DNA of 64,000 nucleotides from Ga0077555 sp963761475 (GTDB lineage: Bacteria > Pseudomonadota > Alphaproteobacteria > Rhizobiales > Hyphomicrobiaceae). Made by a program: the position numbers and the translations under genes. The first letter of the stretch is position 1; the number at the start of each line of letters is the position of its first letter. The stretch lies in contig CAVXGT010000007.1 of assembly GCA_963761475.1 (NCBI GenBank), positions 46,316 through 110,315 on the forward strand, in the 5' to 3' direction. The notes below the pieces were generated by a model. That model saw nothing but the letters and a program-made list of their open reading frames with translations. It made no database searches and was not told where the DNA came from. Of the stretch, positions 46,011 to 55,146 are shown piece after piece.

Positions 46011-46342
46011 CCAGTCGATCCCGTGATTTCCCCAGATAACGCGGAACTTAGATAATAGTGAGCATACTGTAAATCTCTATTCGGTGAAGATGTGTTTCAA
46101 TGCCCTGAGAACCGAGCCAAATTGTCGCTCGCCCTTCGTCCAGGCAATGATCCGGGCCGCATGGGGTGGGCGTCGGAAAAGCGCATCGCAATGCCACGCC
46201 TGAGTGCCGGTCGTCGCTGCCGGTGCACCTGTCTGCCGGTTCCGGTTGCGTCCGCCTGCGACAATGCTGCAGCATGGTGGCGAAAATCATGTCGCGGGGG
46301 CGCAAGCCTACGCGCGGCATGCGGCAGCGGAGGCAAAGCGCC
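46011..46342. other. divergent promoter region, XRE regulator and CoA transferase
   Basis: About 332 bases without a supported gene; in-frame upstream extensions of the CoA-transferase have arginine-rich content unlike the family. An AT-rich stretch around 46040-46090 is a likely promoter. Confidence 0.5.
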
Positions 46343-47527
46343 ATGAGCTTCGAGAAGCCCTATTCCGGCATCAAGGTGGTCGACTTGAGCCAGGGTGTGG
46401 CTGGCCCCTATTGCGCCATGCTACTGGCGCGCCACGGCGCCGATGTCGTCAAGGTGGAGCCGCTGGAGGGCGATTGGTCGCGTGCACTGGGCGCCCGCTA
46501 CGGCGATCACACCGCATTCTCCGTCGCCGGCAATCTCGGCAAAAAGAGCCTCGCCGTCGACCTCAAGGTGGATCAGGGGCGTAAAATCGTCGATCAGTTG
46601 ACCGCATCCGCCGACGTGTTCCTGGAAGGCTTCCGCCCGGGTGTCATCGATCGTCTGGGCTTCAGCTTCGACCGGTTGAAAGCCGTCAACCCTGGACTGA
46701 TCTATGTCTCCGTTTCCGGTTTCGGCCAGGATGGGCCGTTGAACAAGAAGCCGGCCATGGACCCGATCCTGCAGGCCTTCTCGGGCTTCATGTCTGAGAA
46801 CAAGGGCCCCGACGGTGTCCCCCATCGCACGCCGACCATCATCATCGACATGTCGACGGCCCTGTTCACCCATCAGGCAGTTGTTGCCGCACTCTATGCC
46901 AAGGCAAAAGGCGCGCCCGGTCGGCGCATCAACTCCAGCCTGATGGAAGCCGCAGCCAATCTGCAGTCGATCCGGATGATGAGCGCCGTCCGCGACGGCC
47001 CCTTCCGCAACGTCGCAGGCCCCGGCGGCACCTATGCGGCCAGCGACGGCAACTGGATCCAGATCGCCGCCGTCAAGAACCACGAATTCGCCGGCGTTTG
47101 TCGTGTACTCGGTCGCGAGGAATGGATCGATGATCCCCGCTTCAAGACCACCAGCGACCGCTACGCCAACGCAGCATTCCTAGGCGAGCACGTCGCAGCC
47201 ATCCTGAAGACGCGCCCGGCCGCCGAATGGCGCGACCGCTTCACTGAGGCAGGCCTGCAGAACGAGATCGTCCAGACCTACGACGATTTCGTCCACCACC
47301 CCCACACCGAGGCGACCGGGCTCATCTCCTGGACACGCCAGGACGGCTCCGACGAGCGCTGGGCTACACCCAATCCAGCCGGGACGCAGCGCCTGCGATC
47401 AGGAGAGCCCGACGCGCAGGCGCCGAGCCTCGGACAGCATACGGTCGAGATCCTGGCGGGCCTCGGTTATGGCGAAGCCGATATCGCCGCCCTGATCGAC
47501 GCCAAGGTCGTGGCGCAAAAGGCCTGA
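46343..47527 (+). CDS. CaiB/BaiF-family (family III) CoA transferase
   Basis: A 394-residue enzyme that moves CoA between carboxylic acids. Features are GIKVVDLSQGVAGPYCAMLL at the N-terminus, ADVVKVEPLEGDW, the segment SVAGNLGKKSLAVDLK and the DLV/VSGFGQDGP region. The catalytic Asp is probably in DPILQAFSGFM. The start at 46343 follows GGAGGCAAAGCGCC. The acid substrate is unknown. lipB lies 45 bases downstream, although co-transcription has no functional logic. Confidence 0.9.
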   Translation: MSFEKPYSGIKVVDLSQGVAGPYCAMLLARHGADVVKVEPLEGDWSRALGARYGDHTAFSVAGNLGKKSLAVDLKVDQGRKIVDQLTASADVFLEGFRPGVIDRLGFSFDRLKAVNPGLIYVSVSGFGQDGPLNKKPAMDPILQAFSGFMSENKGPDGVPHRTPTIIIDMSTALFTHQAVVAALYAKAKGAPGRRINSSLMEAAANLQSIRMMSAVRDGPFRNVAGPGGTYAASDGNWIQIAAVKNHEFAGVCRVLGREEWIDDPRFKTTSDRYANAAFLGEHVAAILKTRPAAEWRDRFTEAGLQNEIVQTYDDFVHHPHTEATGLISWTRQDGSDERWATPNPAGTQRLRSGEPDAQAPSLGQHTVEILAGLGYGEADIAALIDAKVVAQKA

Positions 47528-47572
47528 AGGGCTGGTCCGAGAGGAGAGGCGGCACTCCCGAAGCGGGCCGCC

Positions 47573-48337
47573 ATGTCTGGACACCGCGCCCGCGACGTGG
47601 CACCGCTCGCCCCGATCGCCACAGACGAGGCTCGTGCCGTGACTAACGAGACCAAACCGGTCGAATGGCTGGTGACCAACGCGACCGTCGATTATCCGGC
47701 GGCGCTCGCCGTAATGGATGCTCGCGTGGCAGCCATTGCGGCTGGTACGGCTGCCGAACTCGTCTGGCTGCTCGAGCACCCGCCACTTTACACGTCCGGC
47801 ACCAGCGCGAAGTCAGAGGATCTGCTCGCGCCCGATCGTTTCCCGGTCTACGCCGCTGGTCGCGGCGGTCAGTTTACTTACCACGGGCCCGGCCAGCGGA
47901 TCGCCTATGTCATGCTCGATGTCCGCCGCCGCACCGGCGATGTCCGCCGCTTCGTTGCGTCGCTCGAAGCCTGGGTGATTGCCACGCTGGCAGCATTCGG
48001 CGTCAGGGGCGAAACCCGGCCCGGCCGCGTCGGCGTCTGGGTCGCCCGCCCGGAAAAGGGCCTCGGGGCCGAGGAAAAAATCGCGGCCATCGGCATCCGT
48101 CTTCGTCGCTGGATCTCGCTGCACGGCATCAGTCTCAATGTCGAGCCTGACCTCGAGCATTTCTCTGGCATCGTGCCGTGCGGTATCGCCGAGCATGGCG
48201 TCACCAGCCTCGTCGATCTCGGCCACCCCGTCACCATGCCGGAAGTCGACATGGCGCTGATGGCAGCATTCGAAGCCGAGTTCGGTGCTGTGAGGCGAGT
48301 AACGGCGATCCCCGAGCAGGCCGCGGTTGTGACCTGA
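47573..48337 (+). CDS. lipB: octanoyltransferase LipB
   Basis: A 254-residue enzyme that transfers octanoyl from ACP to lipoyl domains. The motif GGQFTYHGPGQRIAYVMLD, the active-site Lys in EKIAAIGIRLRRW and the catalytic Cys in GIVPCGIAEHGVTSL are all present. N-terminal residues 1-25 are variable, so the start could be later (Met at about residue 48 is too late). It converges on the glyoxalase gene with 27 bases between stops. Confidence 0.93.
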   Translation: MSGHRARDVAPLAPIATDEARAVTNETKPVEWLVTNATVDYPAALAVMDARVAAIAAGTAAELVWLLEHPPLYTSGTSAKSEDLLAPDRFPVYAAGRGGQFTYHGPGQRIAYVMLDVRRRTGDVRRFVASLEAWVIATLAAFGVRGETRPGRVGVWVARPEKGLGAEEKIAAIGIRLRRWISLHGISLNVEPDLEHFSGIVPCGIAEHGVTSLVDLGHPVTMPEVDMALMAAFEAEFGAVRRVTAIPEQAAVVT

Positions 48338-48364
48338 TCGGCTCGATTGCGGCCCGAGCCGTGG

Positions 48365-49135
48365 TCAGCTGCGGTTCTTCCTCTCGCGGATTTCCGCAAA
48401 GACTTGCCAATCCGCAGCCCCCTCCAGGCCGAGCCGCTTCCGGATGCCGGCATCGTGCGGGCGCAGGAATGGATTGGTCTCGAGCTCGTGGTCGAGCCGG
48501 GTCGGCAGCGTCGCCTGGCCTGCCGCCAGCAGCCGGTCCACCTCGGCCGCACGCGCCTTGAGCGCTGCATTATCGGGCTCGATCGAGAGCGCAAACTTGG
48601 CGTTGGCAGCCGTGTACTCGTGACCGCAGTAGATCATGGTGTCGCGGGGCAGCTTCGCAAGCTTCTCCAGCGAGTGCCACATCATCTCGTTGGTGCCCTC
48701 GATGACGCGACCGCAGCCGATGGCAAAGAGCGTGTCGCCGACAAAGGCCACCTTGCGCTCGGCCAGGTGATAGGTGATGTGCCCTGCCGTGTGGCCGGGC
48801 GTGTCGATCACCGCCAGCTTGTGCGGCCCGAAGGTCACGACGTCGCCACCCCCGACCGTCTCGTCCAGCGTCGGGATCTTTCCGGCCTCGTCGCGCGGGC
48901 CGATGACCTTGCAGCCCCATTTCGCCTTCAGCGCCGCAATCCCCTGCGTGTGGTCGGCATGGTGATGCGTGACCAGGATGTGCGTCAGTTTCCAGCCCTT
49001 GTCGCCCAGGGCTTTCTCGACGGCCTCCGCCTCCGGCGCGTCGATCGAGGCCGTGAGATTGCTGTCGGCATCGTGGATCAAGACCCCGAAATTGTCCTTG
49101 AGGCAGGGAAACTGGTAGATATCGAGGCTTGGCAT
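48365..49135 (-). CDS. gloB: hydroxyacylglutathione hydrolase (glyoxalase II)
   Basis: A 256-residue metallo-beta-lactamase-fold hydrolase that finishes methylglyoxal detoxification by splitting S-lactoylglutathione. Metal motif THHHADHTQG, then DTPGHTAGHITYHL, VGDTLFAIGCGRVIEGT and YCGHEYTAANAKFAL; the C-terminal domain ends RLGLEGAADWQVFAEIRERKNRS. The ATG at 49135 is the family start. A frameshifted methyltransferase is divergent. Confidence 0.92.
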   Translation of the reverse strand: MPSLDIYQFPCLKDNFGVLIHDADSNLTASIDAPEAEAVEKALGDKGWKLTHILVTHHHADHTQGIAALKAKWGCKVIGPRDEAGKIPTLDETVGGGDVVTFGPHKLAVIDTPGHTAGHITYHLAERKVAFVGDTLFAIGCGRVIEGTNEMMWHSLEKLAKLPRDTMIYCGHEYTAANAKFALSIEPDNAALKARAAEVDRLLAAGQATLPTRLDHELETNPFLRPHDAGIRKRLGLEGAADWQVFAEIRERKNRS

Positions 49136-49306
49136 GTCCTGTTTTTCTCCGTGTCGAAAGGATAACGCGCCGCGACCGCTGGGCCACGCGCTCCCGTTGC
49201 CCGCACCGTAGCAGGCGAGGCGGTGAATGCAACGCACCGGCCACCTGGCAAGCCCCACAGCGACGTGTCGATCATTCCGCCAACACGATGTTATAATGGC
49301 AAGGAC

Positions 49307-50046
49307 ATGCACACCGATATCAGAGAGCTGCTGGAGTTCTACGCGAGCCCACTCGGGGGGCGCGTGCGGCGCATTCTGACCCATCGTATCCGCGCCCGCT
49401 GGCGCAAGACCGGTGGCATGACCGTCATGGGGTTGGGGTTTGCCTCGCCCTACCTCGGCACATTTCGCGGCGAAGCGCGGCGTCTGGGCGCCTTGATGCC
49501 GTCGACGCAAGGTGCGGTCATCTGGCCTGCCAGCGGCAAGGTCCACACCGTCGTCGTGCAGGAGACGAGCCTTCCGCTCGCCGACAACTCCGTCGACCTC
49601 ATGCTGATCGCGCACTGTCTCGAAACGTCCGAGAGCGTCCGCTCCCTACTGCGCGAGATCTGGCGCGTCCTGGCAGCCGAAGGCCGCGCGCTGTTCATCG
49701 TCCCCAATCGCCGCGGGGTCTGGGCGCGTTTCGATCGCACGCCGTTCGGCCACGGCCGCCCTTACAGCCCACCCCAGCTCGAGCGCCTGCTGGGCGACGC
49801 CCTTCTGACCCGATCGACTGGGATGCGGCGCTGCACATTCCCCCATTCGACAGCCGCATCGTCCTGAGGTCCGCCACCACGATCGAGCGGATGGGCGCGC
49901 GAATAACGCCGGCCTTTGCCGGCGTCATCCTTGTCGAGGTGCGCAAGGAGGTAGGCTCCCCCATCGCCAAGCCGGCCCTGGCGCGCCGCTTGACGCAGCT
50001 GGTCCCCCTTCGCGGCACCGGGTTCTCGACGATTGACGAGTGTTGA
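49307..50046 (+). pseudogene. SAM-dependent methyltransferase, frameshifted
   Basis: About 246 residues when repaired. The N-terminal part has TVMGLGFASPYLGTFRGEA, where the SAM loop is expected, ETSLPLADNSVDLMLIAHCL and FIVPNRRGVWAR. At GACGCCCTTCTGACCCGATCG the frame fails: as written it gives LLTRSTGMRR and a premature stop at 49867. One added C in ACCC gives LLTPIDWDAALHIPPF and then runs openly to the stop at 50046, including SPIAKPALARRLTQLVPL. Hence a one-base deletion at about 49806-49812. The start follows AAGGAC. It is divergent from gloB, a common arrangement in Hyphomicrobiales. Confidence 0.82.
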
Positions 50047-50052
50047 GACCGC

Positions 50053-50985
50053 TCACGCGACCTGGGCAGGCCCCGGCGCGCCCTGCGCCGTTAAGAACGA
50101 CACGAGTTCGCCAAAGGTCGGCAGCCCGGCGCGGCTACCGAGGCGCGTGCATTTCATCGCGGCGACAGCGGCCGCCAGGCGCGCGCATTCGCCGATACCG
50201 TGGCCCTGCGCCAGGAACAGCGTGAAGGCGCCGTGGAAAGCATCGCCTGCGCCCGTCGTGTCGACGGGGTCGACGGCGAAGCCGGCCTGCTCGCCGCTGC
50301 TGCCGTCGCTGTTGCGCCACAAATAGCCGCGTGCCCCAAGCGTGACGCCGGCGTGGCGCGGACCTTTCGCCAGCACGCTGCCGAGGGCCTCCGCCTCGCT
50401 TTTATCGCGGAAGAGATCCTTGAGCGCGGCGCTCGAGAACACGGCGTAGTCGGCCAGCGCCAGCAACTCGGGAAGGGCTTCGCGTGCGCCGAGTTCAGCA
50501 TCGAGCACGGTTGGCACCCCGGCGCGACGCGCTTCCGTGAACACCGCCCGCGTGGCCTCGAGCCACCTCAGATCAGCATAGACGGCATCGGCCTCCTGTA
50601 CACGCTCCAGCGGCAGCCAGCTCGTGCTCGACGGAATGGAGGTATCGCGCATGCCGACGATCAGACGCTCGCCGCGGTCGTCGACGATGATCGCCGACGT
50701 CGACGAGCGTGCCTCCTCGAAGGTCTGCACATAGCGGATATCGACCCGTTCGGCCTTGAGGCCGGCCTTGATGGCAACGCCCGGATTGTCGTCGCCGACC
50801 CGACTCCACAGCTCGACGCGGGCGCCGAGCCGGGCCGCTGTCACTGCCGCGTTGGCCGCCATGCCGCCGCCGATCTCGATCAACTCGATCGCCCGCACCT
50901 TCGTGGGCTCGGGCGGGAACGCCTCGATCCTGTAGACGCGGTCGAGCGCGGCATGTCCGACCATGATCAGGCGCTTGGCGGGCAT
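50053..50985 (-). CDS. PfkB-family carbohydrate kinase (ribokinase-like)
   Basis: A 310-residue ATP-dependent sugar kinase. GGGMAANAAVTAARLGARVE is the first PfkB signature, and DTTGAGDAFHGAFTLFLAQG is the second with the catalytic Asp (GAGD). VDIRYVQTFEEARSSTSAII is the lid/substrate region. The phosphorylated sugar is unknown. It converges on the methyltransferase with seven bases between. Confidence 0.88.
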   Translation of the reverse strand: MPAKRLIMVGHAALDRVYRIEAFPPEPTKVRAIELIEIGGGMAANAAVTAARLGARVELWSRVGDDNPGVAIKAGLKAERVDIRYVQTFEEARSSTSAIIVDDRGERLIVGMRDTSIPSSTSWLPLERVQEADAVYADLRWLEATRAVFTEARRAGVPTVLDAELGAREALPELLALADYAVFSSAALKDLFRDKSEAEALGSVLAKGPRHAGVTLGARGYLWRNSDGSSGEQAGFAVDPVDTTGAGDAFHGAFTLFLAQGHGIGECARLAAAVAAMKCTRLGSRAGLPTFGELVSFLTAQGAPGPAQVA

Positions 50986-51080
50986 CGGCGCTCCCTGTAA
51001 AACTAACGTTCAAGCATCGCGATGGCTCTCGCCCGGGATTGTCGGCCACCGGAGCCGAGCCAACAACAACATTGGGCATC

Positions 51081-52970
51081 TCACGCAAATTCGGCGGCCT
51101 TGCGGGCAGCATCGCACATGGCCGCATGTCGCTGCGCCCGAAACCAGGGCCTCACGCCAAGTCTGCCCCGCCCGCGCTCCGCGTCGGCTGGTCGCGCTGC
51201 TGACCTGCCAAGTGAACCCACACAAGCAGCCCGCAGCACAGCCAGCAATTTCGTTTGCCTTGGCTGGCAGGGTGCGTCAAGCACTCTTGTTGTGGCCAAA
51301 TGGCAACGAGCAATAAAAAAGTCGGCTCTCGTTCGCGATGGCCGAAGGAGCGGCGCGGGCCAAGCCGAAACGTAGATTTGGAACGAGGCGCGTTCGGCGG
51401 CATCCATCTGATTGACCAGGTCGGTCTCCCAGGCGAGGTAGGCGCGCGCGGCATCGAGATTGCCTTCGTTGCGGCCGAGGGTGTGGAAGACGAAATCGAT
51501 GCACTCTTGGTCGCCGGGCGCGTTGGGTGACGGTTTGAGGGCCTGGCCGGCCGCGGTCCAGCCCGCAATGCCACCTTCGAGGATGCCGATGTCGCCAGCA
51601 CCTGCCTCGGCAAGGTCGAGCGCCGCCAGCGCCGCGATCGCAGGGTCCGCCGTCACCAGCACCACTGGCAGAGAAGGGTCCTTCAAGGCCTTGGCGACAT
51701 ACGGGCGGATCGCCCACGTCGATCCGGCAATGGCGCCGTCCCGGTGGTCGATGCTGCCTCTGAGATCGATGACTTGCCCCTTGCCGCTGGCGAGCAGGCG
51801 CTGGGCCTCTGCGACCGGTACGGCCTTCTGGCGAATGCGGCTGGCATCGAACCCGGGTTTGCGTGCCTGCATCAGGCCCGCGTTCTCCAGCGCCCCTTTG
51901 GCGCCGACCCCGTCTGTCAGCACGATCGCCTCATGGCCGAGCTGGCGCAGCCATGCGGCCACCATCGGCGCCCGCACCATCTGACCGAGGTCCGACAGAA
52001 CGATCTGCGCGCCCTTCACCCCCACCCACTGGTCCGTCGCCTGCTGCAGCTGGCCGCCCGGCGCGTGCACGAAGGCCGGCAGCATGTCGCGCCGCGCTTC
52101 ATCTGCCGTGCGCACATCCAGCAAGAACGTCGTCCGCTTGGGATCCTTCGCCAGCGCCACGACCTCATCGACGCTGGCAAAGCGCACGCCGTGGCGCTCG
52201 GCATGCGCACGCGCCTTCTTCTGCTTTGCCTGGATCGCTGCAGCCGACGAATCCGCGCTCGGCGCCCGCCGGTCGGCCCCGTGCTCGATGGCGATGCCCT
52301 CCAGCCAGTAGCCTTGCGTCCCGTTCTCCAGCGCCACGACCTCGTTTGGCACGCCCCAGTCGATCAGCGTCTGCGCGCCGATGATGGAGCGTGTGCGCCC
52401 GGCACAGTTGACCACGATCTTAGTCTTGGGATCGGGCGCGATGGCGTCGATGTGCAGCACCAGCTCGCCATTGGGGCAGCTCATGCCGCCGGGAATGTTG
52501 AAGCGCCGGTACTCGTCCCACGTACGCCCGTCAACGATGACGAGGTTCTCGCCACGCTCCTGCATGGCGATTAGCTCCTTGGCGCTGATGCGTGGCGTAT
52601 GCCGCTCGATCTCGACGACCTCGCCAAAGGTCTTCGACGGCACATTGACGCCCTCGTAGAGATGGTAGCCGGCGGCCTTCCAGCCCGGCGCGCCGCCGTC
52701 AAGCACGGAAACGTCGGTGTAGCCTAGACCTTCCATCCGGCGCGCTGCTTTTCCCGCGACCCCATCGCCGCCGTCCACCAGCACGACCCGCACCGTCTTC
52801 CTCGGCACTAGACGCTCAGCGTCGAGCTCCAGTCGGCTGTAGGCCAGCGGCACGACATGGAATGGATGCCCCTCGCTGTAGGCGCCGGTCTCGCGCACGT
52901 CGAGCAGCGCGATCTCCTCGGTGCCGGAAAGGGCTGCCTTGAGCGCATGCGCGTCGATCGTCTTGGCCAT
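51081..52970 (-). CDS. four-rhodanese-domain sulfurtransferase with a C-terminal extension
   Basis: A 629-residue protein with four tandem rhodanese folds (about 1-110, 125-235, 262-370 and 385-480). Only domain 2 has the catalytic loop: C189 in CAGRTRS. Domains 1, 3 and 4 have Asp or Ala at that position (DGGDGV, SDLGQM, TADPAI) and must be scaffold or regulatory. From residue 533 a 97-residue tail rich in Arg, Ala and Cys follows, with codon use unlike the rest and a T6 run. The codon at 51372-51374 is TAC, one change from TAG, so it may be read-through after loss of the native stop. The start at 52970 gives MAKTIDAHAL. Confidence 0.82.
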   Translation of the reverse strand: MAKTIDAHALKAALSGTEEIALLDVRETGAYSEGHPFHVVPLAYSRLELDAERLVPRKTVRVVLVDGGDGVAGKAARRMEGLGYTDVSVLDGGAPGWKAAGYHLYEGVNVPSKTFGEVVEIERHTPRISAKELIAMQERGENLVIVDGRTWDEYRRFNIPGGMSCPNGELVLHIDAIAPDPKTKIVVNCAGRTRSIIGAQTLIDWGVPNEVVALENGTQGYWLEGIAIEHGADRRAPSADSSAAAIQAKQKKARAHAERHGVRFASVDEVVALAKDPKRTTFLLDVRTADEARRDMLPAFVHAPGGQLQQATDQWVGVKGAQIVLSDLGQMVRAPMVAAWLRQLGHEAIVLTDGVGAKGALENAGLMQARKPGFDASRIRQKAVPVAEAQRLLASGKGQVIDLRGSIDHRDGAIAGSTWAIRPYVAKALKDPSLPVVLVTADPAIAALAALDLAEAGAGDIGILEGGIAGWTAAGQALKPSPNAPGDQECIDFVFHTLGRNEGNLDAARAYLAWETDLVNQMDAAERASFQIYVSAWPAPLLRPSRTRADFFIARCHLATTRVLDAPCQPRQTKLLAVLRAACVGSLGRSAARPADAERGRGRLGVRPWFRAQRHAAMCDAARKAAEFA

Positions 52971-53084
52971 GTCGTTCGCCTCGTTCGGGTGCTGTCGGGA
53001 CTGCTGGGCGCACGATGCCATCCGCGCGCCGTCAGCGTCAACGCGTCGAGTGACCCGGCGGCCCGGTGATGGGGCGCGGTACTT

Positions 53085-53783
53085 TCAGCCGCCAGCCGTG
53101 ATCAGTCGGGCCACCGCGTCGAAGTCGTGCGCCAGGTGGTGCGCACCCGCCGCTGCCAGTTGCTGGTCATGGCCCTGGCGGATATGGCTGCCGCCCAAAA
53201 ACCCCACCACCATCATACCGGCAGCCCGAGCGCCCATGACACCTGATGCGCTGTCCTCCAGCACGAGGCAATCCTCGGCATCGACGTCCATCTGCTTCGC
53301 CGCATGAAAGAAGATGTCGGGCGCAGGCTTGCCGTTGGCGACCGCGGTTGCACTGAAGAGGGCACTGCCGAAGTGGGCCCGCAGCCCAAACTTCTCCACG
53401 CAATGATCGAGCCACTCCGGACTGCTGGAGGAGGCGACGCAGCGACCAAGATGGCGATGCGCCGCCAGGAAGGCATGCACGCCGGCAATGGGCGTCACCT
53501 CTTCACGCATGCGCTCCCGCGAGCGCGCCTTGTGCGCAGCTTCGAAGCCCTCCGGAAGCGGTGCTCCGGTCCACGCGGCAATCGCCGCACGGTTGTCGTC
53601 CCAGCGCTTGCCCATGAACAGCCGGATGGAGTCCTCGAGTGTCGTCGGCGTCCCCAGTTGCGAAATGCTCTCTGCCAGCAGCGTGTTGGCAAGCGTCTCG
53701 CTATCCACCACCACCCCGTCGAAGTCGCAGATGATCAACCGCGGCGTCCGCCCCAGTCCCCTTTTCACGCCATCAAGCCCCAT
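53085..53783 (-). CDS. HAD-superfamily hydrolase (phosphoglycolate phosphatase/beta-PGM-like)
   Basis: A 232-residue phosphatase. Motif I DFDGVVVDSE, a helical cap (about 30-95), motif II ASSSSPE, motif III NGKPAPDIF and motif IV EDSASGVMGARAAGM are intact. The C-terminus is His-rich (AAGAHHLAHDF). Substrate unknown. It lies between a rhodanese protein and a DapA-like lyase, on the same strand. Confidence 0.88.
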   Translation of the reverse strand: MGLDGVKRGLGRTPRLIICDFDGVVVDSETLANTLLAESISQLGTPTTLEDSIRLFMGKRWDDNRAAIAAWTGAPLPEGFEAAHKARSRERMREEVTPIAGVHAFLAAHRHLGRCVASSSSPEWLDHCVEKFGLRAHFGSALFSATAVANGKPAPDIFFHAAKQMDVDAEDCLVLEDSASGVMGARAAGMMVVGFLGGSHIRQGHDQQLAAAGAHHLAHDFDAVARLITAGG

Positions 53784-53823
53784 TTGTCTCTCATGTGCCG
53801 GCTCTTGCCGAGGCGCGTCTGCA

Positions 53824-54786
53824 TTATTCAGCAGCAGCGCGTCGACGATCGGCGCTCAGCAGTCCGGCCTGCTCGAGCGCCGCCCCGATGCGTGCGATCT
53901 CCTCGTCCGCAATCTTGACTAGCGGTGGCCGCACCGCCGCGCATTTGAGCTTGCCCATCAACATGAGCGCCACTTTCATGCGGTTGTGCATGTCGACGGC
54001 CGGCGGCGCATAGAACACCTCGGCCAGCGGATGAATCCGGTCATTGAGGCGACGCGCGGCTGCCAGATCGTCGCGTTCGACGGCAGCGAACAGCTGGGCC
54101 TGCAGGTCGGCGATCACGCTGCCCGAGCCGGACAGTAAGCCACGGCACCCCAGAACTAGAGAGGGATAGAGCCAGGCCGAATGTGTTGACAGCACGTTGA
54201 TCGGCCGCGGCAAGGACTGCAAGACGCGGATGTTGCGCTCGTGCTGGACGGGCACATTGCACCAGTCCTTGATGGCCCGCACACTCGGAACGGCCTCCCC
54301 GAGCTTGACGATCATCTCTGTCGTATAGCCCTGGTTGATTGCCAGCGGATAGTTGAAGGCGATGATCGGGATATCGCCGGCCGCATCCGAGATCCGCTTG
54401 AAGTGCTCGATCACCATCTCCGGCCGGTGTCCGAGCGTGAACGGCCCTGGCGGAAAGACCAGTAACGCCGAAGCCCCGGCCGCCACAGCGGCCTTGGCGA
54501 TGCGTGCGCCTTCAAGGCTCCCCTCAGCATAGACGCCATGCACCACCGGCAACCTGTCGCCGACGGTTTCCATGGTGATGTCCATCACCCGCTCCTGCTC
54601 CTCGAAGCTGCACGAGGCCGCTTCCGTAGAGTGCGCGTTGATGGTGAGCGCCGCCAGGCCCGGCGTCGCCGCCACGTCGCAGAGGTGGGCCCGGAACTGG
54701 GCTTCGTCGATTTCGAGCTCTGACGTGAAGGGCAGCAGCACTGCCGGGATGACACCACCCGGCACGAAGTTGCGATGGCCTGACAT
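53824..54786 (-). CDS. DapA-like aldolase/lyase (dihydrodipicolinate synthase family)
   Basis: A 320-residue class I aldolase of the DapA/NAL family. The N-terminus GVIPAVLLPFTSELEIDEAQ, NAHSTEAASCSFEEQERV, Tyr in FNYPLAINQGYT and the Schiff-base Lys in AIKDWCN are seen. TEAA in place of the usual T-T-G-E motif suggests a substrate other than aspartate semialdehyde. The start at 54786 follows GGAGG. It is divergent from an SDR gene that could use the product. Confidence 0.87.
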   Translation of the reverse strand: MSGHRNFVPGGVIPAVLLPFTSELEIDEAQFRAHLCDVAATPGLAALTINAHSTEAASCSFEEQERVMDITMETVGDRLPVVHGVYAEGSLEGARIAKAAVAAGASALLVFPPGPFTLGHRPEMVIEHFKRISDAAGDIPIIAFNYPLAINQGYTTEMIVKLGEAVPSVRAIKDWCNVPVQHERNIRVLQSLPRPINVLSTHSAWLYPSLVLGCRGLLSGSGSVIADLQAQLFAAVERDDLAAARRLNDRIHPLAEVFYAPPAVDMHNRMKVALMLMGKLKCAAVRPPLVKIADEEIARIGAALEQAGLLSADRRRAAAE

Positions 54787-55146
54787 GAGGAAGTAGCCTC
54801 CAAGGCTGAATGACCCGTCAGAGCCTAATGCCAGATCCACCCTGGTGGAAGGCTGGTGCCTGCGCCGAGCTTCAGCCGGTTGCCTGCGCCATGTCCGCCC
54901 CGCCCATCGCGATTGCGGCAGGCAGTCGGAATTGTTGAAATAAACATTGTGTTACATGATGTTATGTCGAATTTGTGCGCAATTCGGATTGTGCCATGAA
55001 CCTTCCGCTTGTCGTGCCCGAAGCATCGTCCACCCTTCACCCCAACCATCGGCTTGCCGACCACCGCCCTTTCGTGATCGATTGGCCGCCTGCTGGGCCT
55101 GACGGCGCGGCTATCCGTTAAATCCAAATCCCGAGGAGTGCCGCCC
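54787..55146. other. divergent promoter region between the DapA-like and SDR genes
   Basis: About 360 bases without a supported frame. AT-rich sequence at 54935-54970, with ATAAACATTGTGTTACATGATGT, may hold the promoter and a site with weak dyad symmetry. Confidence 0.45.
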
